Shown: positions 15,841 to 25,788 of the stretch, piece by piece | Numbering within the stretch: position 1 is the first letter of the stretch | Layout: each line of letters starts with the position of its first letter | NCBI RefSeq assembly: GCF_017581965.1 | Contig: NZ_JAGEVF010000013.1 | Span: 1 to 64,000 of the forward strand | Length of the DNA: 64,000 nucleotides | Reading direction: 5' to 3' | Source of the DNA: Winogradskyella pelagia | Lineage (GTDB): Bacteria > Bacteroidota > Bacteroidia > Flavobacteriales > Flavobacteriaceae | Notes under the pieces: generated by a model | The model's input: the letters and a program-made list of their open reading frames with translations, nothing else | Told to the model about the DNA's origin: nothing | The model's database searches: none | Program-made: the position numbers and the translations under genes

Positions 15841-16923
15841 ATGAGAATAAAACGATATCTAATTTTAACCGGTCTTTTGCTTCTTGTGTTGTCATGTGGA
15901 GAAAAAAAAGCTCCTGAAGAAAAACTTGTAAGACCTGTAAAATTTGAAGAAATTTCAAATTTAGGAGGCGATAAAAGCAGAGTTTTTAGCGGCACGGCAA
16001 AAACTGAAAAAATTATTAATCTCAGTTTTAGGAGCAGTGGAATCATTACAATGTTAGACATGAAGTTGGGTCAAACCGTGAAAAAAGGTCAGCTCTTGGG
16101 TAGATTGGATAATGTTTCTGCGCGTTTAAATTATGAATCTGCCATAGAGCAGAAAAATAGTTCTGAATCTCAGATGAACACGGCTAAGCTCAATTTAAAC
16201 CGTGTTAGGAAGTTATATGAAAAAGGAAGTTCTTCTTTGAGTGACTATGAAGATGCTAAAAATTCATACCGTACTGCAGTAGCTAGTTTTGAATCTGCTA
16301 AGCGCAGTGTTTCTATTCAACAAGACCAAATTCAATTTGGGTACTTATATGCGCCCGAGGATGGAGCAATTGCCTCCGTTATTGCAGAAATAGATGAAAA
16401 TGTCTCACCTGGTCAGCAAATAGGGGTGTTAAATGCAGGCACAGCTATTGAAATTGGCTTAGGACTGCCAGAATCTTTAATAAACGCAGTTAAAAAAGAT
16501 ATGCTAGTTCGAGTGGATTTCACAGCCATCCCTAATGAGGAGTTTGAAGCTGTTGTTACAGAAGTTGCACCAGCTTTAGATGTAAATACATCAACTTATC
16601 CAGTTACAGTACAAATCAAGGATTCTGATGAACGGATTAAAAGTGGTATGGCATCTAATGTGTTTTTTGAATTTAAAGAAGATGCTTTAAATGAAAATAT
16701 GCTAGTAGTTCCAGCAAGCGCAGTAGGTGAGAACTCTGAGGGTAGATTTGTCTTTTTGGTCGAAGGCGATAAGGAAAAAGCTGTTGTTAAAAAGCATACC
16801 ATTGAAATAGGTGAATTAACGCCCCAAGGTTTTGAGGTTAAAGCTGGACTTAAGAAAGGACAACGAGTAGCAACAGCTGGCTTACAGACTTTACTTGATG
16901 GACAAGAAGTAAGAATAAATTAA
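15841..16923 (+). CDS. RND efflux periplasmic adaptor subunit (HlyD/MFP family), lipoprotein
   Basis: About 360 residues. The lipobox LVLSC follows a short basic start (MRIKRYL), so the mature adaptor is lipid-anchored to the inner membrane. Then come a barrel-sandwich/lipoyl half (SFRSSGIITMLDMKLGQTV), a coiled-coil hairpin (about 95-160), the second lipoyl half (LYAPEDGAIASV), a beta-barrel and a membrane-proximal domain. It joins the RND pump to the TolC-like duct. ATG 15841 is preferred because it gives a normal signal peptide; an in-frame ATG at 15823 would overlap the upstream gene by 8 bases. The RND gene follows after a few bases. Confidence 0.88.
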   Translation: MRIKRYLILTGLLLLVLSCGEKKAPEEKLVRPVKFEEISNLGGDKSRVFSGTAKTEKIINLSFRSSGIITMLDMKLGQTVKKGQLLGRLDNVSARLNYESAIEQKNSSESQMNTAKLNLNRVRKLYEKGSSSLSDYEDAKNSYRTAVASFESAKRSVSIQQDQIQFGYLYAPEDGAIASVIAEIDENVSPGQQIGVLNAGTAIEIGLGLPESLINAVKKDMLVRVDFTAIPNEEFEAVVTEVAPALDVNTSTYPVTVQIKDSDERIKSGMASNVFFEFKEDALNENMLVVPASAVGENSEGRFVFLVEGDKEKAVVKKHTIEIGELTPQGFEVKAGLKKGQRVATAGLQTLLDGQEVRIN

Positions 16924-16928
16924 TGTAA

Positions 16929-19900
16929 ATGAATTTAGCAGAATTTTCAATTAATAGAAACCGAATTACCTTCACGGTTCTGGCCACCATAATCTTAATG
17001 GGCTTGGTAATGTATCAATCCCTGTCTAGGGATAGTATGCCGCCATATACCGTTAGGGTAGCTAATATTGTATCTCCATTTCCTGGGTCTAGTCCTGAGC
17101 GTGTTGAGCAACTGGTTACTGACAAAGTTGAAAAAGTAACTCAAGAATTACCAGAATTAAAAGAAGTAACAAGTACTTCGCGTTCAGGTTTGTCGGTTGT
17201 TACAGTAGAGCTAAAAGATGAAGTAAAACCAGAAGATTTACAGCCTGTTTGGGATAGGTTGAGACGCAAACTTGACAAAATACAAGGGCTGCCTGAGGGT
17301 GTTAAGCCAGATTTAGACGACGATGGTATTGGAGAGGTTTTTGGTATTGCCATAGGGTTAATTTCAGATGGTTTTTCCTATGCCGAGGCAAAAGACTACG
17401 TAGATGATATCAAAGACGACCTCATTAAATTAGAACTAGCAGCCAAGGTTGAGCTGGGTGGCGTGCAGGATGAACGCGTTTTTGTAGAATTTGATAATTC
17501 AAGATTAAAAGAGTACGGACTGTCTTCTTCTAAGCTTCAAAATATTATTGCATCTACTAATATTTTAAGTTCAGGTGGGCAGGTAAATCTTGGGGATGAG
17601 CGTATCATTTTAGAGCCAACAGGTAACTTTAATTCCGTAAAAGAGATAGAACGCATGCTGGTCCCAGTTGGCGATGGAAGCCAATTGGTGTATTTGGGAG
17701 ACATAACCAACGTCGTAAAAGGGTATATAGATCCACCTAGCCAGGTGGTTACAGTGAATGGTCAAAAAGCTATTTCGCTTCATGTGAGCTTAAAAGAGGG
17801 CGCCAATATCATTCAATTAGGTGCAGATATTAATACGGTCCTCAATGAATGGAAAGAGCGATTACCAGTAGGATTAGAGCTTAAGCGTTTATCCTCTCTT
17901 GATACATATATAGATAATAAGATTAATGATTTTATTGTTAACCTTATTCAATCAATTGTTATTGTGCTTGTGGTGATGCTTATATTCCTAGGAATTAGAA
18001 CAGGTGGCATCATTGCTAGTTTAATTCCTATGGTAACCATAATGACCTTGATGCTCATGGGCGTTATAGATATGGGCTTGAATCAGGTTACGCTTGCAGC
18101 TTTAATTATGGCACTTGGTATGATGGTAGATAATGCCATTGTGGTTGCAGAAACCATAATGGTAAAAATGGAAAATGGTATTGAAGCAAAGAAGGCTGCC
18201 GTTGATGCTTGTGGTGAATTATTTACACCATTATTAATCTCAACCTTAACAACCTCTGCTGCATTTTTAGCCTTTTATTTAGCGGAGTCCACCATGGGTG
18301 ATATTGTCGGTCCCATTTTTGTGGTGATTTCACTTGCCCTATTATCATCATGGATATTAGCACTGACAGTGATAACTTTATTGTGTTTCTTGTTCTTAAA
18401 GATAACACCGAAAGCAGAGAAGACGCCTAGTTTTATAGACAGAGTTATTGATAAACTGAAAGGCTATTATAAAGATCTTATACTTATGGCTTTAGCCTAT
18501 AAGCGCCTGGTTTTAATAGGTATCCTCGGTTGTTTTATGTTATCAATATATGGCTTTGGTTATATACCCTTTATCTTTTTTCCGGATAGTGATAGAAATA
18601 TGGTCACTGTAGATATTAACTTACCTCAAGGGACCCGTATTGAAGCAACCGAAGACCTTATTAGCGATATAGAGAATTTCATTACTAATGAATTATTGGT
18701 AACTGAAACTAGACCTAACGGAATTAGCGATTGGTCCTCCTATATAGGAGCTGGACCAGAGTCTTATGACCTTGGTTATTCACCCGATGAGCCAGATGCA
18801 AGTTATGCACATATGCTGATTAACACCTCTGATTATATTTACAATAATGAAATTGTTGAGAAATTAGATGAGTTTGGGTTTGAAAGTTTTCCTAATGCAG
18901 ATATAAAGGTAGGTCTTTTGGGTTCTGGTGGTGGAGGAACACCTATTGAAATTAAGGTTTCTGGAGAAAATCCTGACCAGTTGGCTATTCTATCCGAGTC
19001 GGTGAAGCAAAAATTATCATCAATTTCTGGTACTAAAAACGTAAAGGACGACTGGGGCCCGAAAACAAAGAAATTTGTGGTAAAAATTGATCAAAATAAA
19101 GCGCAACTAGCTGGTATTTCTAGTGCTGATATTGCTACCTCACTACAAACGGTATTAGATGGTTTTAAAACTGGTGAGTATAGAGAAGATGACAAGTCCA
19201 TTCCTATAATGATGCGAGGGAACGAAAGCCAGCAACAAACATTGGCTTCTATTGAAACCTTAAATATTTATGCTCAAAATTCTGGTAAAAGTGTACCCTT
19301 ATTACAAGTGGCTAGTATTGAGCCTCAATGGCAATACGCCAAAATAAAACGTTTGGATATAGACCGTACTATTGTAATTAGTAGTGAGTTAAATGCCGAC
19401 GGCAACGCATCTGCAATAATGAAGGAAATTACACCTTGGATTGAAGAGGATTCGAAAACATGGCCTGAAGGCTATACCTTTAAATTTGGTGGTGATGCAG
19501 AGAATACAGCTGAGAATATGGGTGCTGTTCTAGGGTACTTGCCTTTATCTGGATTTATTATTATTCTATTACTAATTATTCAATTTAACTCTGTTAGAAA
19601 GACTATTATGGTTGCATCAACCATTCCACTTGGTATCATAGGCGTTGTAATAGGATTATTATTGTTTCAGCAGCCTTTTGGTTTTATGCCATTTTTAGGA
19701 GTTATTTCTCTAGCAGGAATTGTAATTAATAATGCTATTGTACTAATCGATAGAATACAAATTGAAGAAACCGAGATTAAAAGACCCATTCAAGATGCCA
19801 TTATTGCGGCTTGCTTGCAGCGCTTCAGACCTATTCTATTGGCCACCTTTACAACAGTATTAGGACTGATTCCATTGTATTTAAGTGGTGGCGACATGTG

Positions 19901-20045
19901 GGAAGGCATGGCAGTAAGTATAATGATTGGATTGTTATTCGGTACAGTAATCACCTTACTGTTTATACCATCCTTTTACAGTGTTTTGTATAAAGTGAAC
20001 TATAAAGAATACGAGTTTGATGAATCAATTTTAAAAGACACTTAA
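16929..20045 (+). CDS. RND family efflux transporter permease
   Basis: A 1038-residue inner-membrane proton-driven pump of the AcrB/HAE-like superfamily. The expected pattern is present: TM1 near the N-terminus, a large periplasmic loop, TM2-6, a second large loop (about 545-860) and TM8-12. The TM4 motif GMMVDNAIVVAE keeps the first of the two acidic positions of AcrB (VDD), with Asn at the second, as in many HAE members. It forms a tripartite system with the adaptor just upstream and the TolC fusion. The substrate cannot be told from sequence; no heavy-metal signature was noticed. Confidence 0.92.
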   Translation: MNLAEFSINRNRITFTVLATIILMGLVMYQSLSRDSMPPYTVRVANIVSPFPGSSPERVEQLVTDKVEKVTQELPELKEVTSTSRSGLSVVTVELKDEVKPEDLQPVWDRLRRKLDKIQGLPEGVKPDLDDDGIGEVFGIAIGLISDGFSYAEAKDYVDDIKDDLIKLELAAKVELGGVQDERVFVEFDNSRLKEYGLSSSKLQNIIASTNILSSGGQVNLGDERIILEPTGNFNSVKEIERMLVPVGDGSQLVYLGDITNVVKGYIDPPSQVVTVNGQKAISLHVSLKEGANIIQLGADINTVLNEWKERLPVGLELKRLSSLDTYIDNKINDFIVNLIQSIVIVLVVMLIFLGIRTGGIIASLIPMVTIMTLMLMGVIDMGLNQVTLAALIMALGMMVDNAIVVAETIMVKMENGIEAKKAAVDACGELFTPLLISTLTTSAAFLAFYLAESTMGDIVGPIFVVISLALLSSWILALTVITLLCFLFLKITPKAEKTPSFIDRVIDKLKGYYKDLILMALAYKRLVLIGILGCFMLSIYGFGYIPFIFFPDSDRNMVTVDINLPQGTRIEATEDLISDIENFITNELLVTETRPNGISDWSSYIGAGPESYDLGYSPDEPDASYAHMLINTSDYIYNNEIVEKLDEFGFESFPNADIKVGLLGSGGGGTPIEIKVSGENPDQLAILSESVKQKLSSISGTKNVKDDWGPKTKKFVVKIDQNKAQLAGISSADIATSLQTVLDGFKTGEYREDDKSIPIMMRGNESQQQTLASIETLNIYAQNSGKSVPLLQVASIEPQWQYAKIKRLDIDRTIVISSELNADGNASAIMKEITPWIEEDSKTWPEGYTFKFGGDAENTAENMGAVLGYLPLSGFIIILLLIIQFNSVRKTIMVASTIPLGIIGVVIGLLLFQQPFGFMPFLGVISLAGIVINNAIVLIDRIQIEETEIKRPIQDAIIAACLQRFRPILLATFTTVLGLIPLYLSGGDMWEGMAVSIMIGLLFGTVITLLFIPSFYSVLYKVNYKEYEFDESILKDT

Positions 20046-20051
20046 TAATAT

Positions 20052-20714
20052 TTGATTAAGCTACTACCATATCGCTTTGAACTATTTTTATTTACCCAGG
20101 TCGCTATCTTGTTTGGATCGTTATTTGTTCCAACTTATTGGTTTGAAATGTGGATATCACCCATTTTACTTATTGTAAACATGGCATTTGGCACCTTATT
20201 TCTAGTTAAGAAAAAATTACTTTATGGTTTTACATTGGTGCTGCTTTTTATTTGTACCGGTATTTCTATTCAATATTTCCTTACTGGTAATAAAATTGAG
20301 AGTATAAGTTTTATCAAGCTGAGTTGCTTATTTATTTTTTATATTATCGTCACTTTAGAAATGATTAAGCAGGTATCAAAAGCTAAAACCATTGAACGAA
20401 ATGTAATATTAGGTCTTATCAGTGGTTATATTTCTCTGGGTTTATTGGCATTTTTTATGTTTTTGACGATTGAGATTATTGAGCCTCAGTCGTTCTCTGG
20501 AATAGCAATCAGCTCTAATGGACAAACAATGCTAACTGAGCAATTGTTATATTTTAGCTATGTAACCTTATTAACTATTGGTTATGGAGAAATTCTTCCT
20601 GTTTCGGATTTAGCTCAAAAAGGGGCTATATTAGTAGCATTAATAGGACAGTTTTATTTAGTAATTCTTACCGCAATTGTGGTGGGGAAATATATTAACC
20701 AACAATCAAAATAG
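20052..20714 (+). CDS. Ion channel family membrane protein (K+ channel-like pore)
   Basis: A 220-residue integral membrane protein with about six hydrophobic helices. The C-terminal third holds a pore-loop and filter motif, TIGYGEI, between two helices, as in two-helix potassium channel domains (Ion_trans_2). No regulatory RCK domain follows. A TTG codon at 20052, six bases after the RND stop, is the only start that keeps the first helix, so it is probably the last gene of the efflux operon. K+ selectivity is predicted from the GYG filter. Confidence 0.75.
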   Translation: MIKLLPYRFELFLFTQVAILFGSLFVPTYWFEMWISPILLIVNMAFGTLFLVKKKLLYGFTLVLLFICTGISIQYFLTGNKIESISFIKLSCLFIFYIIVTLEMIKQVSKAKTIERNVILGLISGYISLGLLAFFMFLTIEIIEPQSFSGIAISSNGQTMLTEQLLYFSYVTLLTIGYGEILPVSDLAQKGAILVALIGQFYLVILTAIVVGKYINQQSK

Positions 20715-20737
20715 TTTTAACCTAAATCAATTTAAAA

Positions 20738-21166
20738 ATGAAAACAGCAAAGCTTTTAACAATAATGATTTGTTTAATTATGGTTTCCGTTGCTACAGCC
20801 CAGAAATCACAAAAGCAAATCAATTTAGAGAAGAATAGAGTGCAAATATTTAATGATGAGGAACGTGCAAATGTGCAGTATCATTTTTATGAGAAGACAC
20901 AAGAATTAAAATTAGATGATGATGCTGAAGCGGAGTATTATAGAATCATAGTATATCATGTCTATGACATGGGTAGATTATACGACAAAGATAAAAACAA
21001 TACGGACGAAGAAATTAGAACAGCACTGAAAGCTCTTGTAAAAAAAATGGATGCAGAGGTGAAACCAATTTTAACGGCTGAACAATACAAAATGCATCAC
21101 AAAAATTTTAGAGATGTTCTGCAAAGTGCCTATAGAGCCAAGAATTGGGATTGGGACATGGATTAA
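20738..21166 (+). CDS. Small secreted protein of unknown function
   Basis: 142 residues. A signal peptide ends near VATAQ; the rest is charged and mostly helical (EERANVQYHFYEKTQELKL, then DEEIRTALKALVKKMD). A C-terminal ILTAEQYKMHHKNF piece loosely resembles the LTxxQ repeats of periplasmic Spy/CpxP-like proteins, but the match is too weak for a family call. It follows the channel gene after 23 bases and may be the end of that operon. It is convergent with the HtrA-like protease, 14 bases away. Confidence 0.65.
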   Translation: MKTAKLLTIMICLIMVSVATAQKSQKQINLEKNRVQIFNDEERANVQYHFYEKTQELKLDDDAEAEYYRIIVYHVYDMGRLYDKDKNNTDEEIRTALKALVKKMDAEVKPILTAEQYKMHHKNFRDVLQSAYRAKNWDWDMD

Positions 21167-21180
21167 TATCCATTTAGTTT

Positions 21181-22203
21181 TTACTCTTTCGACTCAAGAG
21201 TTAGTAGTTCGCCACTGCGCATTATCGTAACCTTAAATTTAGAATTATCGGAAAGGTTTTCAGCAAATTGACTAAGGTTCATAAGCGTGTCATCATCTAG
21301 GTTAAATTTTATATCATTAAATTTTAGGATAATGTCACCGCCAAGGATTATTTTTTTTCCGTTGAGAACGGCTTCTGTATCGCCTCCTTTTATACCCATG
21401 CGACCAAAAATAGAAGAAGAGGACACACGCTGAACCAATAAACCATGCTTCTGTGGAATATTAAGGATTTTCGCTTCCTCCGCTGTTAATGAGTGCATAT
21501 CAGCGCCTAGCCATGGCATATTATTGTTAATAAGCAGGTTAGATGCAAGGTTTGAACTACTGGCATATCCAATACCGTCAAAACCACCGGATTGAGTAGT
21601 AATGTAGCTCACGATACCTACAACTTCACCGTCTAAATTAAACATTGGCCCTCCTGAATTGCCTTGGTTAATAGCAGCATCAGTTTGTATAAACTCAGAT
21701 GTTGTAAAAGGGTTTTTGCCAACATTTGTTCTTCTAAAACTACTAACGTAACCAGAGGAAAGTGATGAGCTTAATCCATAAGGTGCACCAACAATGAAAA
21801 TTTGTTCTCCCACCTTGAGCTCGTCCGAATCACCTAATTTTACGGTGGTGGCGTTAAACCTTGGTCTAAATAATTCAAGAAGTGCTAAATCAGCGGTTTT
21901 ATATGAAGAAATTACTTTTGCAGGTATGACTTCACCATCGCTAAATTGTATTTTCAAACGCTCAGGTACCGTAACCACATGTGCTGCAGTTATGACATAT
22001 TTGTCGGAAATCATAAATCCTGATCCTAAGCCATTTTGATCAACTTTTACGGTTCTATGATCTGGTGTAGCCACAATATCTTTTTCTGTGGTTAGCACTA
22101 CTACCACAGCTGGACTTACTTTTTCATAAATACTAGACAAGTCTTGAGAATGAAGTTGTAATAAACCTACAGCCAAAATGCAAAAAAGTAAAGATGTCTT
22201 CAT
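21181..22203 (-). CDS. HtrA/DegP-like trypsin-type serine protease with PDZ-like tail
   Basis: 340 residues. Signal peptide ends near LQLHSQ, so it is periplasmic. The catalytic triad is visible: His75 in TAAHVV, Asp105 in TADLALLEL, Ser183 in NQGNSGGPM. A single short PDZ-like region follows (about 230-330, GLLVQRVSSSSIFGRMGIKGGD), compared with two PDZ domains in E. coli DegP. Likely role: periplasmic protein quality control. It stands alone on the reverse strand, downstream of the universal stress protein gene but separated from it by a terminator. Confidence 0.87.
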   Translation of the reverse strand: MKTSLLFCILAVGLLQLHSQDLSSIYEKVSPAVVVVLTTEKDIVATPDHRTVKVDQNGLGSGFMISDKYVITAAHVVTVPERLKIQFSDGEVIPAKVISSYKTADLALLELFRPRFNATTVKLGDSDELKVGEQIFIVGAPYGLSSSLSSGYVSSFRRTNVGKNPFTTSEFIQTDAAINQGNSGGPMFNLDGEVVGIVSYITTQSGGFDGIGYASSSNLASNLLINNNMPWLGADMHSLTAEEAKILNIPQKHGLLVQRVSSSSIFGRMGIKGGDTEAVLNGKKIILGGDIILKFNDIKFNLDDDTLMNLSQFAENLSDNSKFKVTIMRSGELLTLESKE

Positions 22204-22250
22204 TAGTTTTTAATTTTAATTTACAGTACAAACAATTTTTAAAACATTAA

Positions 22251-22274
22251 AAAGCCCTGAAGAGACAGGGCTTT
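22251..22274 (-). terminator. Intrinsic terminator of the universal stress protein gene
   Basis: AAAGCCCTG (22251-22259), loop AAGAGA, CAGGGCTTT (22266-22274): nine perfect pairs 14 bases past the stop at 22288. T-rich on both sides, so it could act in both directions. Confidence 0.8.
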
Positions 22275-22287
22275 AAAAAATATTTGT

Positions 22288-23118
22288 TTACTTTTTAAAT
22301 GTGATAACTGGTAATTTAGAGTGATTTACTAAATCTTCAGAAATACTACCTCCAAAGAAATGATTGATACCTGTTCTTCCATGTGTAATAATGGCTAGAG
22401 CATCTGCATTTTCTCTTTTAGCGTAATTTCTAACACCATCCTCTACGTTATGGTCAGCGGTAAAATCAACGCTACTCTTTAAATCTTCAAATTTACCAAG
22501 CTTAAGAAACTCTTCAACTTGGTCATGGATTTCGTCCGTACTTAGAAATCCTAAATTAGGTAAGTTGATATGCAGTAAGGTCACTTTTTTAGCGAGTTGA
22601 TTTAATAATTCTAATGCACTTTTAACTGGGGAAATACTGTTCTCGTTAAAATCTATAGCTAAAACGGCATGGTTAAATTCAACAGATTTTGGTTTCGATT
22701 TAACTACCAAAACTGGTGTCGTAGAATGGCGCACTACTTTTTCTGTATTTGATCCAGTGAAAATACCATCAAAGTCACTATGGCCTCTAGACCCAATAAC
22801 AATTAAATCTGCTTTAACGCTACTGGCTACCTCTGAGACTTCCTTTAAGACCTTGTGGTGTTTTATCATAGGTGTAACAGTGAGCTCTTCTAAATACGAT
22901 TTATCTAAAAATTCTTCGAAGTTTTTCTTAGCTACCATAAGCATAAAATGGGTTTCCTCATTTTTTTGAGAACTGGTAGTAGAAAAAATGGAGTCTGAAA
23001 GCTCTAGCATGTGCATAACAATTAATTCGGCATTGTGAACCTTTGCTAATGCTGCGGCAGTCTCTAGGGCATATTCTGAATGTTTTGAAAAATCTACAGG
23101 AATAATGATTTTTTTCAT
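22288..23118 (-). CDS. Universal stress protein, tandem two-domain
   Basis: 276 residues: two UspA folds in tandem (about 1-142 and 150-276). Each starts as a beta strand (KKIIIPVDFSKHSEYAL; HAVLAIDFNENSISPV). The first domain has the ATP-binding pattern G-x2-G-x9-G-S (GSRGHSDFDGIFTGS). In the second the loop is shorter (GRTGINHFFGGS), so nucleotide binding there is doubtful. A cytosolic stress-response protein; tandem forms are common in Bacteroidetes. It is divergent from pyrD, and a 14-base palindrome lies between them. Confidence 0.9.
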   Translation of the reverse strand: MKKIIIPVDFSKHSEYALETAAALAKVHNAELIVMHMLELSDSIFSTTSSQKNEETHFMLMVAKKNFEEFLDKSYLEELTVTPMIKHHKVLKEVSEVASSVKADLIVIGSRGHSDFDGIFTGSNTEKVVRHSTTPVLVVKSKPKSVEFNHAVLAIDFNENSISPVKSALELLNQLAKKVTLLHINLPNLGFLSTDEIHDQVEEFLKLGKFEDLKSSVDFTADHNVEDGVRNYAKRENADALAIITHGRTGINHFFGGSISEDLVNHSKLPVITFKK

Positions 23119-23149
23119 GTTGTCTTATGATTTATTTAGATTCTAAAGT

Positions 23150-23163
23150 TAAGCAATTGCTTA
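23150..23163. promoter_or_regulatory. 14-bp perfect palindrome between usp and pyrD
   Basis: TAAGCAATTGCTTA reads the same on both strands and lies in the divergent intergenic region. It could be an operator for one or both genes; nothing else supports this. Confidence 0.3.
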
Positions 23164-23216
23164 TAATTTTATTATGATAAATGATAGGAAATATGAAAAA
23201 TTAGCATCTGTATGGT

Positions 23217-23224
23217 TATTTTTG
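23217..23224 (+). promoter_or_regulatory. -7 box of pyrD (TATTTTTG)
   Basis: Matches the Bacteroidetes TANNTTTG consensus. It lies inside an upstream in-frame extension of pyrD (from 23174), which argues that the ATG at 23243, not 23174, is the start. No clear -33 TTG at the usual distance. Confidence 0.5.
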
Positions 23225-23242
23225 CAGTGCAAAACCAGCAAC

Positions 23243-24265
23243 ATGTATAAAACAATTATTCGTCCGATTTTATTTCAGTTCGACCCAGAAAAAGTTCATT
23301 ATTTCACTTTTGGATTAATTCGGTTTTTATCAAAAATACCTGGAGTAAAATCAATTTTTAGACGTTTGTACGTTGTTGAGGATAAAAAATTAGAGCGTAC
23401 TGTCTTTGGTTTGAATTTTAAAAATCCAGTGGGTTTGGCTGCTGGCTTTGATAAGGATGCCAAGCTATTCAATGAGTTGTCTAATTTTGGATTTGGATTT
23501 ATAGAAGTAGGTACAATTACCCCAAAACCACAAGTTGGTAATCCTAAAAAACGTTTATTTCGTTTAAAATCAGATTCTGCTATTGTCAACAGAATGGGGT
23601 TCAATAATGGAGGTCTTAATGAAGCTGTTCAACGCCTTAAAAGGAATAAAGGTGTATTGATAGGGGGTAATATTGGTAAAAATAAAATTACACCAAATGA
23701 CGCTGCTGTTAATGACTATGAATTGTGTTTTAATGGGTTGTTTGATTATGTCGATTATTTTGTGGTGAATGTAAGTTCGCCAAATACGCCTGGTTTAAGG
23801 GAGTTACAGGATAAGGAACCTCTAACCAAATTACTTAAGCAATTACAAGTTTTAAATTTTCAAAAAGAAAAAAGTAAGCCGATACTTCTCAAAATAGCTC
23901 CGGATTTAACGGATGAACAACTTCTTGATATTATCGAAATTGTTAAGGAAACAAAAATTGATGGTCTTATAGCAACTAATACTACGATATCTAGAGAAGG
24001 TCTTTTAAGTGAGAATAAAAAAGAAATCGGTGGCTTAAGTGGCAAGCCTTTAAACAATCGATCAACAGAAGTTATTCGTTTTTTACATGAAAAAAGTAAT
24101 GGTGCGTTTCCAATAATTGGAGTAGGAGGAATCCATTCTGCAGAGGACGCTATAGAAAAATTAAACGCTGGTGCTACTTTGGTACAATTATATACAGGGT
24201 TTGTTTATGAAGGACCAGCTTTAATAAAAGAAATAAACAAGGCTTTGCTTAGCTCCGTAAATTGA
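23243..24265 (+). CDS. pyrD: Dihydroorotate dehydrogenase, quinone-dependent (class 2)
   Basis: 340 residues from ATG 23243 ([20 protein letters not shown]). Oxidises dihydroorotate to orotate in pyrimidine synthesis, passing electrons to quinone. The N-terminal amphipathic helix region is that of class 2 membrane-associated enzymes. The FMN barrel shows [42 protein letters not shown] with the catalytic Ser region, and GVGGI near the C-terminus. An in-frame extension to 23174 exists, but the -7 box inside it makes it unlikely. The stop TGA overlaps the TTG start of the following exporter gene. Confidence 0.93.
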   Translation: MYKTIIRPILFQFDPEKVHYFTFGLIRFLSKIPGVKSIFRRLYVVEDKKLERTVFGLNFKNPVGLAAGFDKDAKLFNELSNFGFGFIEVGTITPKPQVGNPKKRLFRLKSDSAIVNRMGFNNGGLNEAVQRLKRNKGVLIGGNIGKNKITPNDAAVNDYELCFNGLFDYVDYFVVNVSSPNTPGLRELQDKEPLTKLLKQLQVLNFQKEKSKPILLKIAPDLTDEQLLDIIEIVKETKIDGLIATNTTISREGLLSENKKEIGGLSGKPLNNRSTEVIRFLHEKSNGAFPIIGVGGIHSAEDAIEKLNAGATLVQLYTGFVYEGPALIKEINKALLSSVN

Positions 24266-24879
24266 ATACTGAAACACTGATAGCATTTGTTGGAGCCACT
24301 GCTGCTTTAGCCATGTCTCCTGGGCCAGACAATATTTATGTTTTGGTACAAAGCATAACCAACGGAAAATCTTTTGGCTTGGCCACGGTGAGTGGTTTAA
24401 TAACAGGTTGTATTGTGCACACAACCTTATTGGCATTTGGTGTATCTGCCATTATTAAGGAGAATGACACTGTTTTTTTTGGTATTAAAATAGCAGGAGC
24501 TTTATATCTAGTTTATTTAGCGTATAAAGTGTTTATATCCAATCCTGAAATTGATTTTGATTCAACCAAGGCGCCTAAAAAAAGCTTAAAAGGCTTATTT
24601 GTTCAGGGCTTTTTCATGAATGTCTTAAACCCTAAGGTTACTATCTTTTTTCTTGCATTTTTCCCTGGATTCTTATTTAGCGAAACCTTAAGTACGGTCT
24701 GGCAATTCTATATTCTTGGCGGAATCTTTATGCTAGTTTCTTTTGTGATTTTTTCAGCTGTAGCCCTTTTAGCCTCACAGATAAAGCGATATACTCTAAG
24801 TCATAAGCAATCGGGTATTGTTTTTAAGTGGTTGCAGATTTCTGTTTTTGTTGGAATTGCCATATTTATATTGGTATAA
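24262..24879 (+). CDS. LysE/RhtB family amino-acid exporter
   Basis: 205 residues, six hydrophobic helices. The N-terminal [11 protein letters not shown] and [12 protein letters not shown] motifs and the conserved [19 protein letters not shown] segment are typical of LysE-type translocators. The substrate is probably an amino acid or derivative; it cannot be fixed further. It starts at TTG 24262, overlapping the pyrD stop (TTGA), so the two are translated from one transcript. Forty-five bases separate it from the next gene, which has its own weak -7-like box (TATCTTTA, 24911-24918). Confidence 0.88.
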   Translation: MNTETLIAFVGATAALAMSPGPDNIYVLVQSITNGKSFGLATVSGLITGCIVHTTLLAFGVSAIIKENDTVFFGIKIAGALYLVYLAYKVFISNPEIDFDSTKAPKKSLKGLFVQGFFMNVLNPKVTIFFLAFFPGFLFSETLSTVWQFYILGGIFMLVSFVIFSAVALLASQIKRYTLSHKQSGIVFKWLQISVFVGIAIFILV

Positions 24880-24924
24880 AAAAGGGTTATGAAAACCTTT
24901 CCGTAAACCCTATCTTTACCCTCC

Positions 24925-25788
24925 ATGAGTCAAACCGTAAAACTTATTGAATGCCCTCGTGATGCCATGCAAGGCATCAAGGACTTTATTCCTACGGATA
25001 AAAAAGTGCAGTATATTCAGTCGTTGTTACGGGTAGGTTTTGATACCATTGACTTTGGAAGTTTTGTCTCTCCGAAAGCGATTCCGCAGATGGTAGATAC
25101 GGCGGAGGTCCTTTCAAGGTTAGATTTAGGTAAAACGGAAAGTAAATTATTGGCCATAATCGCTAATACCAGAGGTGCTAATGATGCTGCTAAACATAAT
25201 CAAATTGATTACTTAGGCTTTCCCTTTTCGATATCGGAAAATTTCCAAATGCGAAATACTCATAAAACCATAGCGCAATCTGTAGACACCTTGAAAGACA
25301 TATTAGAAATTGCTGATAAAAGCAATAAAAAAGTGGTGGTATACATATCCATGGGTTTTGGGAATCCTTATGGAGACCCTTGGGATGTGGATATTGTTGG
25401 GCAATGGACCCAAAAGTTGGCACAAATGGGAGTTGAGATTTTATCTTTGAGCGATACTATTGGCAGTTCGGATGCTGAAAATATTAATTACTTATTCTCT
25501 AATTTAATTCCTCAATATCCAAAAATAGAATTTGGAGCACATTTGCATACCACACCTTCAACATGGCACGAAAAAATAGATTCTGCCTTTAAGGCTGGTT
25601 GCCGAAGGTTTGATGGGGCAATCCAAGGATTTGGTGGATGCCCAATGGCAAAGGATGAACTTACAGGTAATATGCCTACAGAGAAAATGCTGTCTTACTT
25701 TACCCAAAAAAAAGCTCATAACCTAAACGCCATGAGCTTTGAAAGTGCTTACAACGAAGCGACTAAAATATTTACCAAATACCACTAG
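24925..25788 (+). CDS. Hydroxymethylglutaryl-CoA lyase-like enzyme
   Basis: 287 residues, DRE-TIM metallolyase superfamily. Expected reaction: HMG-CoA to acetoacetate and acetyl-CoA (leucine breakdown). Seen: ECPRDAMQGI at the N-terminus (RD motif of the active site), GFGNPYGDPW, LSDTIGS, the metal-binding HxH in AHLHTT, and the GFGGCPMA loop with the catalytic Cys (family signature GxGGCP). The length is near the usual 295-300. It has its own weak -7-like box. Its 3' end overlaps the convergent TonB receptor gene by 4 bases. Confidence 0.88.
   Translation: MSQTVKLIECPRDAMQGIKDFIPTDKKVQYIQSLLRVGFDTIDFGSFVSPKAIPQMVDTAEVLSRLDLGKTESKLLAIIANTRGANDAAKHNQIDYLGFPFSISENFQMRNTHKTIAQSVDTLKDILEIADKSNKKVVVYISMGFGNPYGDPWDVDIVGQWTQKLAQMGVEILSLSDTIGSSDAENINYLFSNLIPQYPKIEFGAHLHTTPSTWHEKIDSAFKAGCRRFDGAIQGFGGCPMAKDELTGNMPTEKMLSYFTQKKAHNLNAMSFESAYNEATKIFTKYH

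Noticed and set aside
23174..23242. Longer N-terminus of PyrD
   Set aside because: A TATTTTTG box lies inside it, and flavobacterial PyrD proteins begin at MYKxxIRPILF.
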